This document shows positions 34,501 through 45,904 of a DNA stretch of 64,000 nt, one piece after another. Within the stretch, counting starts at the first letter, position 1. Each line of letters begins with the position of its first letter. The DNA is from Brachionus koreanus (lineage: Eukaryota; Rotifera; Eurotatoria; Ploima; Brachionidae). Where the stretch lies: the NCBI GenBank assembly GCA_016987375.1, contig PJRA01000519.1, positions 674,717-738,716 of the forward strand, written 5' to 3'. The notes beneath the pieces were generated by a model that was not told the origin of the DNA, searched no databases, and worked only from the letters and a program-made list of their open reading frames with translations. A program made the translations under genes and the position numbers.

Positions 34501-37500
34501 GTTGATTAATTTTTTTTTAAGTGATACAATATTCTTACTCATCAGTATGTAGCAATAAATATGAAAACGAATGTGGTTATGGTCTTTCATGTCTGTATGA
34601 TAAAAGCGGGACTAGCAGATGTTTTTGTTCAAGTGACAGATACTGGAATACACAAATAAATTATTGTGGTGAGAAAAATATTTTTTTTTCCTTGTTTAAT
34701 TTAAGAAAATTAAGTCAAAATTTTTCATAGATTTACAGATTAATTTTGATCAAACAGGATGCACCGATTCCTCTCAGTGCAAAAAAGACTCGAATTTAGA
34801 ATGCCTAAATTCTTTATGTACTTGTGTATATCCGTATTTTTGGAATGGAATTAAATGCAGCATGAAAAGTTCCTATTTGGAAGATTGCTCAATCGAATTA
34901 GGATGTGATGAAACAAAATTGCTAAATTGTAAAATTGTTGGTGAATCTTTATATAGATGTGAATGTGATTATACAAGATATTGGTCAGCTCATATTAATA
35001 ATTGCACTGAAAGATTCCTTAATGATATTGGTTGTGAAGATAGTAATCAATGTCGAACTGATCTAGGCCTTCAATGTATTCAAACATCAGGCTCAAGAAA
35101 ATGTCTCTGTGAAAAAGATTTTTTCTGGAATGGAACACATTGTGGTAAAATAATTTTTTTTTTTTTTTTTTAGGAAATAAAGTCTTTTTTAGAAGTTAAA
35201 TTCGATTTTAGCAAAACTTGCACAAGTAGCATCCAATGTAATGAAAACCAAGGTCTTGACTGCTTAAGTGGTATTTGCAATTGTTCTTCAGATCAATATC
35301 ATGATGGAAAAGAATGCAGTATTTGTTATTCTTCAAAACGTGCTGGCAAATCAAATTATAAAATTTAAATTTTAGATTTCTTTGTTAGCTACGGTCTTTC
35401 TTGCAATTCAACGAGTCAATGTGATGTAAAGTTGAAATTGTCTTGCAATGAAACATTGAATCAATGCTTGTAGACTTAATAACTTATTTTTTTTGGTTGT
35501 TAAGCTAAATTTTTTAAGGTGCCCTGAGGACCATTTTTGGAATTATCAAACATGTGGTAAGTTAAATTTTTTTTTTAATTTATGTATTGGTTTATTAAAA
35601 TTTAGTAACTATGAAAAAAAGTGATAAATCTTTGCAAAAATCCTGCAAATTAATTTCTTTTGAGTATCACAAGTCTGACAGAAATTCAAACATATTTAGC
35701 ATATGTAAACAAATTCACTTTGTTTGATTGTCAGGACTGAAGAAACTGAAGAACTTTTACTAAATTTACCTAAAGTTTAATAAGAAAAAATATTAATTTT
35801 GAACAGACAATTATGAATACTTTGAAGAAATTTTTTCTTTAAAAATCATTAAAAAATTTAAACTATTGTACAGCTTTAGTTTTGTTTTATTTCTGTAGCT
35901 GGTTTAACTCTCATTCATTTTATCATCTTTCTTTAGAAGTTTGAAAACCAAGCCTTTTGACTAATCTTTTGGAGTTTGTTCTTGAGACCATACTTTTCTG
36001 AGCAGGTTGTACAATATATCTAGAAAGACTCCTAGATGAGCCTTCAACATTTTAGCCGAATTTTTCCGAATTATTTCTCCTCTCAAAAATTACAATAATT
36101 AAATTTAATTAAATAAATTTCGAATTTATTTTTGAATAAGGTTATCAAAATTGTCACATTAAATTTTTTTAATTTTATTCAAGAATTAAAATTATTCAAT
36201 GGTTCATCATGCATCAATGATATACAATGTGATACAACCAAACTTTTATCTTGTGAAAAAGAAAACCAATTATGCTTGTACTATTTTAATTAATAAATTT
36301 TAAAAAGTTTTTTAATTTATAATTTAAGATGCGATTATGATTATTTCTGGAATTCATCGGCACTTTTATGCAGTATGAAAAAAAAAAATTTGATTTAAAT
36401 TTAATTTTTTTATTAGTGCCAAAGCTAGAATTTAATTCAAGTTGTAACCAAACTTTCGAATGTCAGGATTACCTTGATCTTGAATGCCTTACAGTTTGCG
36501 AGTATATTTTCTAATCCTTCTCTATTTTAAATATATTTTTTTTAAATCAAAAGATGCTCACCAAGCGATTATTGGGTAATTTTTAGAAAATTTTATTTTA
36601 TTTTCTTACTAATTTATGTAAATTTAATAGAATGGATCAAGATGCTGTAAAAATTTTGTTAATTGATCTTAAATTTTATAATTTTGAAAAAAATCTAGCT
36701 AGAAAATTATCATTTGGAGAATTCTGTGATTCTTCGCTCGGTCAAGAACCATGCATGGACAGCAAAAATTTGTTTTGTTCCTTAAATGAGTGCAGGTAAT
36801 TCATTTTGAAAAAGTCTGAAAAGAATTTTATAATCCAAAAAATCAAAGATGTCCAGGTGTTGACAAATATTGGAACTCAACTGACTGTGGTATAAAAATT
36901 AAAAAATAACTAATTTTATTTTTTTAAATTTCTAATTTTAAAATATCCTAGTCCCCAAACTCTTTCACGGGGATAGCTGCGTTTATGAGACAGTTACCAT
37001 GAAAAATTCACAATGTGCCGACTATGATAATTATTCACTAGTTTGTTTAGCAACACCATTTGCCAGTTATTCATGGACATGCAAGTACTTTTTTTTAACA
37101 AAGAAAGAAATTTTAACGAAGGGAAAGAATAATACTAATCTGGAAATCAAAAGAAAATCTATATTAAAAATTATTTGTTGAAATTTATTTTTAATTTTCA
37201 TTATCTTATAACGGGTGGCCAAAAATGGTTGCCCTAATATTTATTTAGAAAATAAATGATTAACCAAATATGATATAAAAAAGAAATTTAAAGGATTTAT
37301 AATTTTTTTTCCTAGTTTCTAAAATTGTTTTTTTCTGTCTAGTTTTCAAGAAGATATTTATTTAAAAAAAAAAAGAGAGTTTAAAAAAGAGAGATTCTCT
37401 TTTTTTATTTTATTAGCATTTATTTTTATATCACTATTTTTAAACTTTAAAATCTATTATAATCTTTTTATGAACTTTTTACAGTTGGCTGAAAGGAAGG

Positions 37501-40030
37501 ACTAAGTTCCATTCCAAACTGCCAGAGTTTATAACCCAAACTATATTTTTAATAATAATAATTTATTTTAAGTCTTGATTTTAGCCTTCTTAGTTTTAGT
37601 ACTAAATTTTCTTAAGTAAATAATTTCGGTTGGACAAAGATAAACTTACGTATCGTATAACTAGTTTAAAAGCTTAGAGTTAAAGCTTTATTTTGATATA
37701 TAAATTGTAATAGTTGCCTTATCTGTATAAAAAAATAAATAAACAAAAATTTTATTTGTGACAATATTCACCTTTTGCTTCTTCTAGCTTCCTTACTCTC
37801 TGATTAAAACATCTAATTGCCTTTTCAATATTTTCCTTTTGATTATATTTTGACACCTCTTTTTATTTCCTCTATAAATTCTTCTCTATTTGAGAATTTA
37901 TTTTTATTTTGAATAATTTAACTATATATGTGTACAAAAATTGAGGACAATACCTTTTATAGATCAAAAGTTATTCAATAAAAACATATTGTTAGAATAA
38001 GAATGCTCATTTTTTATTCTTTTCCAATCATTTCTTCTTGAAAACTAGACAGAAAAAACAATCTATGGCTCATTTTTATCAATAAATAATTTTTGGCCAC
38101 CCGTTAGTTTTGGATGATATTCCAAAACTATATGGTAATGAAAAGGTATATAATAATAAGGTATATATGGTAATTTGTATATATAAATTTACTAAATTTA
38201 GTTAACGTTTTTTTTTTCAAATAAATTAAACAAATAAAAGAACATATTTTGAGAGATATGCCCGATTTTTTTGGCCTTTAAATTAAAAAAAAATGTTTTT
38301 GAAAAAAAAATTTAAATTAAATAATTGAGATAATTCAATAGTATTAAGTTTTCTAAATAGATTTAATTTTAAAAAATTTTCCGCAAAACTATATTGTAAT
38401 AGCCTTCGTTTAAGCTCTAATTTTTACATATTTTTTATCAATTTATTTTTATGCTTAATAGATGTCCATCAACAAAATACTATAATGAATCTAGTAAAGA
38501 ATGTATAAATAGAAAAACATTTCGAGAATCGTGTGAGACAACATCTCAGTGTGAAGACTATTTTGGTCTAATTTGTTTTTCAAATCAAACATGCCTTTGT
38601 CCATTCACCAAATATTGGGTAATCTATCTAATCTAAATTAAATTTTATCTAATTATTTCTTAATAAATAGAACGAAACTAGTTTAAGTTGTGGTAAATTT
38701 TTAAAATGTCTATTCAATAATTACTTAGTAAAAAATAAATAAAAGAGGAAAAAAGTTAACCTATTTTAATGATTGTATCTCCACATCAGATGGTGCCAAT
38801 GAACCCTGTCAAGTACTATTTATCCAGTCAGTTAGACAATTATGAATATTTTTATCTTATTTATAGGACTATGCATTCATATACTGTTTGTCAAACATTT
38901 GCCAGTAATTATTATCAGAGTAACAAAAATTTTCATTATTTAAATTTTTAAAATAGGTGCAATCCTGAACGATACTTTGATGCCAATTATTCGGCCTGCT
39001 GTAAGAAAGATATTAAATGATTAAAGAAGCATATTTTTTTTCTACTATTTTTCCAAGTACCACGATCAAGCCACAACCAATATTGTGAAAACGATGATCA
39101 ATGCATGATATCCTCGCGTAGGTGTTTTTCTTTTCAGGATAAAATGTTTATTCTAGAATAAACTTGGCGGCCTAAATTGTTAAATTTAAATAAAATTTTT
39201 GAAAATAAATTCTTTAAAAAAATTAAAATTTTTTGTAGCAAGACCTCTTCTGTGTATTTCTAATAGATGTCAATGTAGGAATGTTGATGCAGATCCTGGT
39301 GAAGGTGAGCAAGTGTAAGATCTGCAAAAATAGATTTTTTTTTCTATTGTATTTGAAAATTATTATATAGTTTTTGGTCGACCAGTAACAATAGCTGTGT
39401 ACCATGTCCCACTGACTACAAAACAGGATATGGCTATGGTGTTTTCAATAGTTCTAACAGAATTACAAATAGATGTTACAAAACAATAAAAGTTGCAACT
39501 TCTGATTATGATACAGCTCAAGACGACTGTCAACAAGATTCTGCTAATTTGGTAACTATAAGAAATATAATGGAAATGAACATGATCATGACCCAATTCT
39601 CGGTGCAAAATTACCATTTTATTGTAACTTATTATTAAATAAAAGTTAATGAGAATCAATATTAATTTTTTAAACAAGGTTGGCAGTATGGTTGAACCCC
39701 CTTACAATTATACATGGATCTATAATAATGACATACCTATAAGAGATATATTTTATTGTGGCGGTAAAATAAAATTTTTTCTTTAAAGTTTAAATTTTTG
39801 CTCTTTTTTTTGTTTAATCTAAATAATTTTAGAAGATAAAAAAATCGAGCAAAAATTTTTATTTATTTTTTTTAATTTAAAACTTTAAAAAAAAATAATT
39901 TATCAATTTTTATTATAAAGTCAAACCTGAATTCAATGATACGAAAAAGTATTTTCTCTTATTTGACGGCTATTGTTTGACTTATGTTGAAAATAACAGC
40001 TCTTATGGATACATATGCGAATTAAACTAG
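31566..40030 (+). CDS. Type II membrane protein with many six-cysteine modules and a C-terminal C-type lectin domain
   Basis: Twenty-six exons, 849 residues: 31566-31652, 31706-31856, 31908-32027, 34522-34668, 34758-35144, 35193-35318, 35376-35469, 35519-35556, 36184-36277, 36329-36372, 36417-36501, 36554-36575, 36631-36646, 36699-36795, 36849-36889, 36952-37084, 38462-38618, 38671-38692, 38790-38812, 38867-38904, 38957-39000, 39058-39117, 39239-39314, 39371-39623, 39679-39763, 39921-40030. All junctions are GT-AG and in phase, and the exon lengths sum to 2550. A cytoplasmic N-terminus (MTDRKINSKFF) precedes one TM helix (exon 2, FFILLINLITLLSLLAIG). The ectodomain repeats a roughly 40-residue module C-x5-C-x(6-8)-L-x-C-x(4-9)-C-x-C-x(3-5)-YW-x(5-8)-C, EB/EGF-like. 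The last three exons form a C-type lectin-like fold (NRCYKTI ... ANLVTIRN ... WIYNNDIP ... YICELN). It lacks an obvious EPN/QPD calcium-sugar motif. Probably a cell-surface recognition or adhesion protein; ligand unknown. Confidence 0.8.
32205..32545 (-). pseudogene. Tc1 transposase fragment
   Basis: Minus-strand frame: FCKPRLQNSGGSANIWRCIS, then LEDNLLPFVEFLF and WIFHKDNASEHTARSVSDW. These are the GGGS-x-MVWGC and QDNAPxHTA blocks around the second catalytic Asp of Tc1 transposases. The frame ends shortly after the Asp block, so the last catalytic residue is lost. It lies inside an intron. Confidence 0.88.
32832..32901. other. Assembly gap (70 N)
   Basis: Run of N. True length unknown. It interrupts the LINE fragment at 32902-34055. 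Confidence 1.
32902..34055 (-). mobile_element. LINE reverse transcriptase, degraded
   Basis: From upstream on the minus strand: DWRPIT, LNLISLDASKAFDKLW (first catalytic Asp), GVKQGGISSPYLFNFF, VLAYCDDIVLLSPS (catalytic YCDD box), then YLGLPIGN and a connection/thumb region to 32902. Stops and at least two frameshifts (near 33480 and 34000) show it is dead. It is cut by the N gap. The YLGLPIGN and GxKQGGISSP blocks resemble a LINE clade different from the other fragments here. Confidence 0.9.
37211..38104. mobile_element. Non-autonomous Tc1/mariner-type element, TA target
   Basis: Terminal inverted repeat acgggtggccaaaaatggtt at the left and, as its complement, aatttttggccacccgt at the right, each next to TA. 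A longer inner inverted match joins ctgtctagttttcaagaaga (about 37337) with ttcttgaaaactagacag (about 38035). No transposase frame. A LINE-tail-like repeat at 37487-37570 sits inside it. Confidence 0.85.
37487..37575. repeat. LINE-tail-like repeat, copy 1
   Basis: The stretch ggctgaaaggaaggactaag followed by ttccattccaaactgcca and a taataataataat tail resembles 57777-57850. The taa tail suggests a LINE 3' end. Confidence 0.6.
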
Positions 40031-40254
40031 AATAACTCAAACTATGAGCATAAAATTCAAAATTTTTCCAAAATTAACTAATAAATTAGAAAAATAAAAT
40101 ATCTTAAACTTTTAACTAAACTTCATTGTTTTAATATTGTTTCAGATGCCTTCCATGTTTTCACTTATTTTATTTATTTTAAACTTTCACTTATCTCTCT
40201 TATTCTCTCGCTATTTCTCACTCTAGAGAAAATAATAGTTGCCATGACTACAGA

Positions 40255-40640
40255 TTTGGATATAATGTGCTTAAAAAGACCACGTAGGAGCGAGATCTCG
40301 GTATTATTATCACAAGTGATCTCAAGCCGGGTGAACAAACTATGTGAATAGCTTCTAAATGTCTTATAAAATGTACATTCTCCTACTAATCTCAGCACTT
40401 GGTCAATGTACTGTAGACGTCCAAGAAAAGTGCAAGCGAGTTTTGCTCAAATTATTGTTTTGTTCTTGTCATATTTGTGTTTTTGCAAGTTTATTTCAAA
40501 TTTAATTTTAGTTAAGTTTAATTATTATTATTTTCAGTTAAGTTTTGTTATTGGTTTTTTAATTATAATTTTGTTTTGTTTTTGTTTAAGACTCCGGTCA
40601 GTGTAAATGATTCAAATAAAGTTTCGCGGTCAATAATTGT
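40255..40640 (+). mobile_element. LINE ORF2 fragment and 3' region
   Basis: The plus strand reads RDLGIIITSDLKPGEQ then ASKCLIKCTF, the DLGV-I-x-DLKW...A..A block of jockey/CR1 ORF2, followed by frameshifted text. The taaatgattcaaataaagttt at about 40605 may be the element's 3' end. Confidence 0.65.
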
Positions 40641-41534
40641 TGCTTGTTTTTATTTCCTGATTAAAAGACGTCTTATCTAAAGAATTAGATAAGTAAACTT
40701 GGTCCAAACGTTTACTGTAATCCTTAAATCTTAAAGTTGCAGTAGTAGTCTTGGATTAGTATCGTCGTGGAGACATTAAGGTGACCAAGAAAATTTAAAG
40801 AAGAACCTGAACTCAATTCAAAGCCATATGCGGAGCGAAGACATTCAATTTGATTCATTCGAAAGTTATGATAAGAAAAAAATGAATTTTGACATTTTTT
40901 TTTATTGTTAAAAATTTAAATGTTTTAGCATATTTGATCATGACTTTTAAATTAAATAAGATAATTTCATTAAATTTTGTTATTAAAAACTCAATTCCTT
41001 GATAATTAATAAAAGATAATTATAATTATATATTTTTAATATTTTATAATAACATAAATTTAATTTTAAATAGATTTTTTAAAAAATCTAAAAGATTTGT
41101 TTTAAATTTTGCAATGTTTAATTTTTCTAAATAGTCAAAACTGCTATTTTAATTTTTTTTATTTTATTTCTATTTTTCAAGGTTAATCAACAAGCTAGTG
41201 CCTTTATCAAATCGACTGATTAACACTTCATTTATTTAATATGATAAAATTTTTAACAATTAAAATTATAATTTTTATAGAAAAAAAATTATATGCTATT
41301 TTGAACATATAAAAACATTGATAAATTCATATCAAATTTAAGACTTAATATTAAGACTTTCGTCTATGAAAGACTCAACTTTTTTCATGAGCCTTTATTT
41401 TGACAAAAAACAAAAAAAAATTTTCAATCCATAAACATGTATTTCAGAAAAGTAAAACAAAAGTAAAATTTATATTTTTTATTTATTATCGAAAATTTAA
41501 AAATTTATGAGAGTAAGAAAAAAATTAAAATTTC

Positions 41535-41870
41535 TAGGGATAATGCAAGGGATAATTTTTGAATCTCGGGTTTAAGTGCACGCATAAGCGACCATCCTTC
41601 CCATGTTAAAATCGGCCCCCTTAGGATGCGTGCATTAAAATTCAGATTTAATGATTTGACGCGGCGTTAAAATTAAAAAAACCTGCATAATAATGCTGGT
41701 TCAAAAACCGAAAATGCGGGCTTGACCCCGCATTAATCTGAATTAAATCTGAATTTTTATGCACGCATCCTAAGGGGGCCGATTTTAACATGGGAAGGAT
41801 GGTCGCTTATGCGTGCATTTAAACACGAGATTCAAAAGTTATCCCATGCATGATATCGCAAGGGTTTACG
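41535..41870. mobile_element. Foldback element with arms of more than 100 bp
   Basis: The left arm (ggataatttttgaatctcgg ... gcacgcataagcgaccatcc ... ggcccccttaggatgcgtgc) recurs as its reverse complement in the right arm ending about 41868. The centre (41655-41755) is itself partly palindromic (aaaatgcgggcttgaccccgcatt). The sequence is markedly richer in G+C than its surroundings, so it stands out. A relict end lies at 24226-24300. Confidence 0.88.
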
Positions 41871-42135
41871 ATATTTACTTACTTTTTTCGCAAAAATATT
41901 TTTATTTAGCCATCCCTTATTGTAATTCTTTTTTTTTTATTCTATTAACATTTAAATACATACATTTCAAAAAGCATTAGGCTTGAAAAGATAATTAGCA
42001 TTTAAAAATGAAAACACTTAAAACAATCAAAAAAAAATAAATTTAATTGATTTTGAAAAATAAAATAATTGATATTTTGTGTATTTATTTTGAGAAATTT
42101 TAAAAGAAAATTATTTTTATTTTCCTATTTCAAAA

Positions 42136-44382
42136 ATGATAAAAAATTTCTTTCTAGTTTTTATTGTTTTTTATTTAAAACAAACTGTGTGTATTTGTGA
42201 TTGTCAATATTTTCAGACAAATGAAATAAACAATCCAAATAATGGCCGCTTCTATTTGAAAAATTTCAAAAATTTTTCTCAAATTGATTTTAATTGCATT
42301 CAATCAGATTATTCTACAGAACTACATTTTATTCCACTTTCAAGTATTCCATTAGACAAAAGCTTAATTTTCAACCACTTAGTAAGTAATTCATATAAAT
42401 TTTTATCATTGAAATTTAGTTATTTATCTTCAATTGATATGGATCATAATATATATAAAAATTTATCGAATTTCCATAAAGTTTTTGTAAATATATATTA
42501 TTCTAAATTATTGATTACTTTCAACCGCTTTTTAAGCTGTAATAAAAGCTCAATTTCAACAATTAATTCAAATACTACCTATAGAATTGTGTTTGCATAC
42601 TCTGTTATATATTATCATCATACTTGTCCGCTCTTATTTTCCAATATAAAATTAGAATTTTTGAAATTTTCAGGTTTAAGTGATACTTTCTTGAAAAAGA
42701 ACATGCTAGGCTTTGTTACCATATTAAATTCAAGTTCAATTTATCATATTGAATACCTTGATTTTTCTATCTATAAGACAAAAATTGACAAAAAATTGCT
42801 TGAATCAAATTTATTAGCAAGAACCGAAGTGATTAGGTTTAATGGAATGGTTAAATCAGTTGATCTGGATGCTTTTGATAATTTAAAAATTAAAAAAATT
42901 GATTTTATTATTGATTCTTTTTATAGCTTTTTTAAAATTGATTTAAATTGGCTATCATCATTTAAAGAAAATTTGATAGAAATAAATATATACTCAAAAA
43001 ATACATTTAGCTTGGGTGAAGAAAATATTTGCTTTTTTCGTCATTTACCTTACAGTAAATATTTTATAATATTTACAAATTATTTTATAACCAAATGTGA
43101 ATGTCCAATGTTGATAATTTTCAAGAACTATCTCTTTTTTTTAAATAATTCAGCTGATATTAAAAATTCAATATCAGGTCGATTAAAAAGATTACAAAAC
43201 TTGGGCTGTTTCAATCAAGCGTTTATTAACTCTTGTAAAATTGATGAAAAATTACAACTTTGTTCCAAAAAAAAATTGTTTTATAATCAAAGCCTAAAGG
43301 AAACTATTGAATTTTCACAGTACATTGAGTTTATGTCACTGATTTTAAGTCAAACAATTTCAGCTATCGGACTTTTATTGAACACAATTAATTTAATTGT
43401 TTTAAAATCATTGTTATTGAATAAAACTATCGTAAATCTAAATCCTAAAATTATTTACAAAATAATGTTTTTTAATTCAATGATTAATTTTCTTTATTTT
43501 TTAATTAATCAATTACACTTACTTAACAGATGTGTAAGTTTTAACGGTATTTTTTGCTCTACGATACATAGAACTAAATTTGCTCAATATTTTGATATAT
43601 ATGTGGTAGAATATTTGGGAAATGTTCTTAAATTTTGGTCAGCCATCAGTCTAATTGGTGTTTCATCAGCAAGATTAAATATTTTAAACGATACAATAAA
43701 GAACAAAATAAAATTTAAAATTTGTTTTCTCATCTCTATGCTTGTAATTTTGGTTATAAATATCGACAAATTATTTGTCATAAAGATCAATAATTTTACT
43801 GAATTCGTTGAATGGGAAGAAAACCATGAATTTCCAAACAGAAACACATTTTTACTATATTTTATTAGTGATCGAATCATAAAAAGAGAGATTGCCTATC
43901 AAAAATCAAAAAGTATAGTGTTTTATGTTTTATTTGTAATCAATTTTGCTTTAAATGATGTCATTTTTTTTGTTTTATTAACTTTTTTTGATCTATATGT
44001 TTTAAAATCTATTATATTTAAATTGAAAGAAAAGAAAAAATTGTCTGTAAAACTCAATTTATCTAGATTTAAAATAATGAAAATTGATTCATTTCAATTC
44101 AAACTTACATTTTTAATTATTGGAAACACTTTTTTTCTATTTTTTCTTCGATTAATCCATTTTTACATAAATGCTCGGCTATTTTTTATTAAAATAAAAA
44201 AGAGTACAGAAAATTTTTGTTTTAAGCACAGCAAAATATGTACAAATTATCAAGAAGCCAGTGAAATCTTGAACATTCTTTCTAACTCATACAATTTTAT
44301 AATTTTCTATCTAATGGACAAAAATTTCAAGAAAATTTTCAAAATTCGATTCATTAAATTTTTTAAAAATAAAATAAAATAA
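42136..44382 (+). CDS. Seven-helix receptor with LRR-like ectodomain
   Basis: Intronless 748-residue protein. A signal peptide (FFLVFIVFYLKQTVCI) leads to an ectodomain of about 390 residues with weak leucine-rich-like repeats and a Cys-containing cap near its end (residues about 315-380: KCECPM ... LGCFN). Then come seven hydrophobic segments: about 400-425 (LILSQTISAIGLLLNTINLI), 436-460, 488-512, 526-548, 600-625, 650-675 and 705-722 (NILSNSYNFIIFYLMD). The last helix ends NFIIFYLMDKNFKKIF, resembling the NPxxY-(x)n-F end of class A GPCRs, though the Pro is replaced. The third intracellular loop is short and Lys-rich. It fits a divergent rhodopsin-like receptor with an LRR ectodomain, probably from an expanded lineage family; ligand unknown. 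I see no DRY motif after TM3 (SSARLNIL), so coupling is uncertain. Confidence 0.65.
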   Translation: MIKNFFLVFIVFYLKQTVCICDCQYFQTNEINNPNNGRFYLKNFKNFSQIDFNCIQSDYSTELHFIPLSSIPLDKSLIFNHLVSNSYKFLSLKFSYLSSIDMDHNIYKNLSNFHKVFVNIYYSKLLITFNRFLSCNKSSISTINSNTTYRIVFAYSVIYYHHTCPLLFSNIKLEFLKFSGLSDTFLKKNMLGFVTILNSSSIYHIEYLDFSIYKTKIDKKLLESNLLARTEVIRFNGMVKSVDLDAFDNLKIKKIDFIIDSFYSFFKIDLNWLSSFKENLIEINIYSKNTFSLGEENICFFRHLPYSKYFIIFTNYFITKCECPMLIIFKNYLFFLNNSADIKNSISGRLKRLQNLGCFNQAFINSCKIDEKLQLCSKKKLFYNQSLKETIEFSQYIEFMSLILSQTISAIGLLLNTINLIVLKSLLLNKTIVNLNPKIIYKIMFFNSMINFLYFLINQLHLLNRCVSFNGIFCSTIHRTKFAQYFDIYVVEYLGNVLKFWSAISLIGVSSARLNILNDTIKNKIKFKICFLISMLVILVINIDKLFVIKINNFTEFVEWEENHEFPNRNTFLLYFISDRIIKREIAYQKSKSIVFYVLFVINFALNDVIFFVLLTFFDLYVLKSIIFKLKEKKKLSVKLNLSRFKIMKIDSFQFKLTFLIIGNTFFLFFLRLIHFYINARLFFIKIKKSTENFCFKHSKICTNYQEASEILNILSNSYNFIIFYLMDKNFKKIFKIRFIKFFKNKIK

Positions 44383-45904
44383 AAAAATTAGATATTTAAT
44401 AATTGAATTATTAGATAGGGGCTTAAATTAATTTAATGAATTTAACAAATTATTTTGATCCTGATAAAAATAAATATTGTTTTTTTTTAATTTCTATGAT
44501 TTAATTTTTTTTAATTATTACATTTTAAAATTGAAAATTCAATACAATTTAAATTTATTGTTTGTTTTTTATATTTTAAATCCTTTAATATGACTAAAAT
44601 TTATTCTTAAGTACAACCATTAAGTATTTCAATAGAAACCTTTTAGTTGAAAAGCAAGATGAAAAAAACCGAAATTAAAGAAAAATTGAAATGCTGACTG
44701 AAAAAGTTTTAAACAACTATCTTCTAGATCAACGAAAAAAAAAAGAAATGACTAAAATTCATTTTGCAGAACTGTTTGAATGTTGCATTTATCAACCATA
44801 TGTTGCTTATTGAATTAAAATTGATAATGAGGATAATGAGAAATATCCTTAGTTGAGTGCACATATACATATAGAGGAACTATCTTTTTGTTTATTTATA
44901 ACAACAATTGGTTTACTTTAAAACTGAAAAAAGCAAAATTTAAACATGCAGATTCTACTTATAAAGCCTAAAAGTTTTACTAAAGTTTTGGAAACTTCTA
45001 CAACTGAAACAACATAGCCTGCTTAAAGAGGAAGAGGACGACCAAAAAAATTCTAAATTATATTGTATATATTTTTTTTGGCTTTTGTTTTGTTTTTAAA
45101 TAAAAAATTATAGACAAAAAAAGTGAAATAAGTGAAAAAATAAATTAATTCTAGGGGTAAAATCAGAAAATTAAAGTATTGGTTTAAAATTATTTATGAA
45201 ACGTTAGTTAGCTTATTAGTGACAAGTAATTTAAAAATAATACCTTAAATATTAAATATCGCATGATTAAAAAAAAATAAAAAATAAAAGGCATTAGACT
45301 TCTTTTAACAAAAATTAAATGTCAATAAAGATTATAAGCATTCAAAAATGAAATTATTTAAAACAATTGAATAAAAAAATTAGCAATGAAAAATAAAAAT
45401 AAAGAATTAATTTAATTGATATTGAAAATAAACTAGGGGATTTTTAGTGTACCATTATGCCTCCTTACTACTCATTTAACTGAAAATTTAAATATTTTTT
45501 AATCATAAATTCAGTTTAAACGTCCGATTAAAATAAAGTTTAGGGCAACCTGGGATCAGGGTATTTTTCACATATTGGCGTAAGACATTTTAAACAAAAT
45601 AAAAAATTCAAAAATTTATTTTTATATCCGGAAAAAAAAACACAAAATTGTGTATAATTTTGTTAATCTTCATAATTTTAATTTTATCAGATCTTAATTT
45701 TTTTTATAATTGAAATTTTGGACTAGCATTATTTGTCACCTATTTTATTCTACAATATTATTTTTGTATTCAATTTTAAAATAAAATTCAGGCATAGAAA
45801 ATTTACTAATGTGAAATTCTATAAAACAAAAACTTATAAACACATATAATGTTTTATGAAAATTAAAACATATTTTTATTTAATAAAAAATATTTAAACA
45901 TAAC
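44383..45904. other. Intergenic, no gene seen
   Basis: AT-rich. A short stretch near 45018-45050 reads KRGRGRPKKI (AT-hook-like) and 44690-44790 has isolated coding-like text (VLNNYLLDQRKKKEMTKIHF), perhaps the end of a decayed transposon. Not enough for a call. Confidence 0.35.

Larger units (their letters stand above)
32028..34521 (+). other. Third intron of the lectin gene, transposon debris and assembly gap
   Basis: Both flanking exons fit phase 1 (TGC G | TG ATA), supporting a single 2.5-kb intron. It holds a Tc1 transposase fragment, a 70-base N gap and LINE RT debris. Near 34318-34398 there is an imperfect tandem of ggatacata(t)-like units. Confidence 0.7.
37085..38461 (+). other. Intron 16 of the lectin gene, 1.4 kb
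   Basis: GTACTT donor and AATAG acceptor join TGC AA to A TGT in phase. It contains the 0.9-kb mariner-like element described separately. Most other introns of this gene are under 100 bp, so insertion accounts for its size. Confidence 0.75.

Noticed and set aside
40401..40606. 66-codon plus-strand frame after the lectin gene
   Set aside because: Lies in LINE-derived sequence and is hydrophobic low-complexity.
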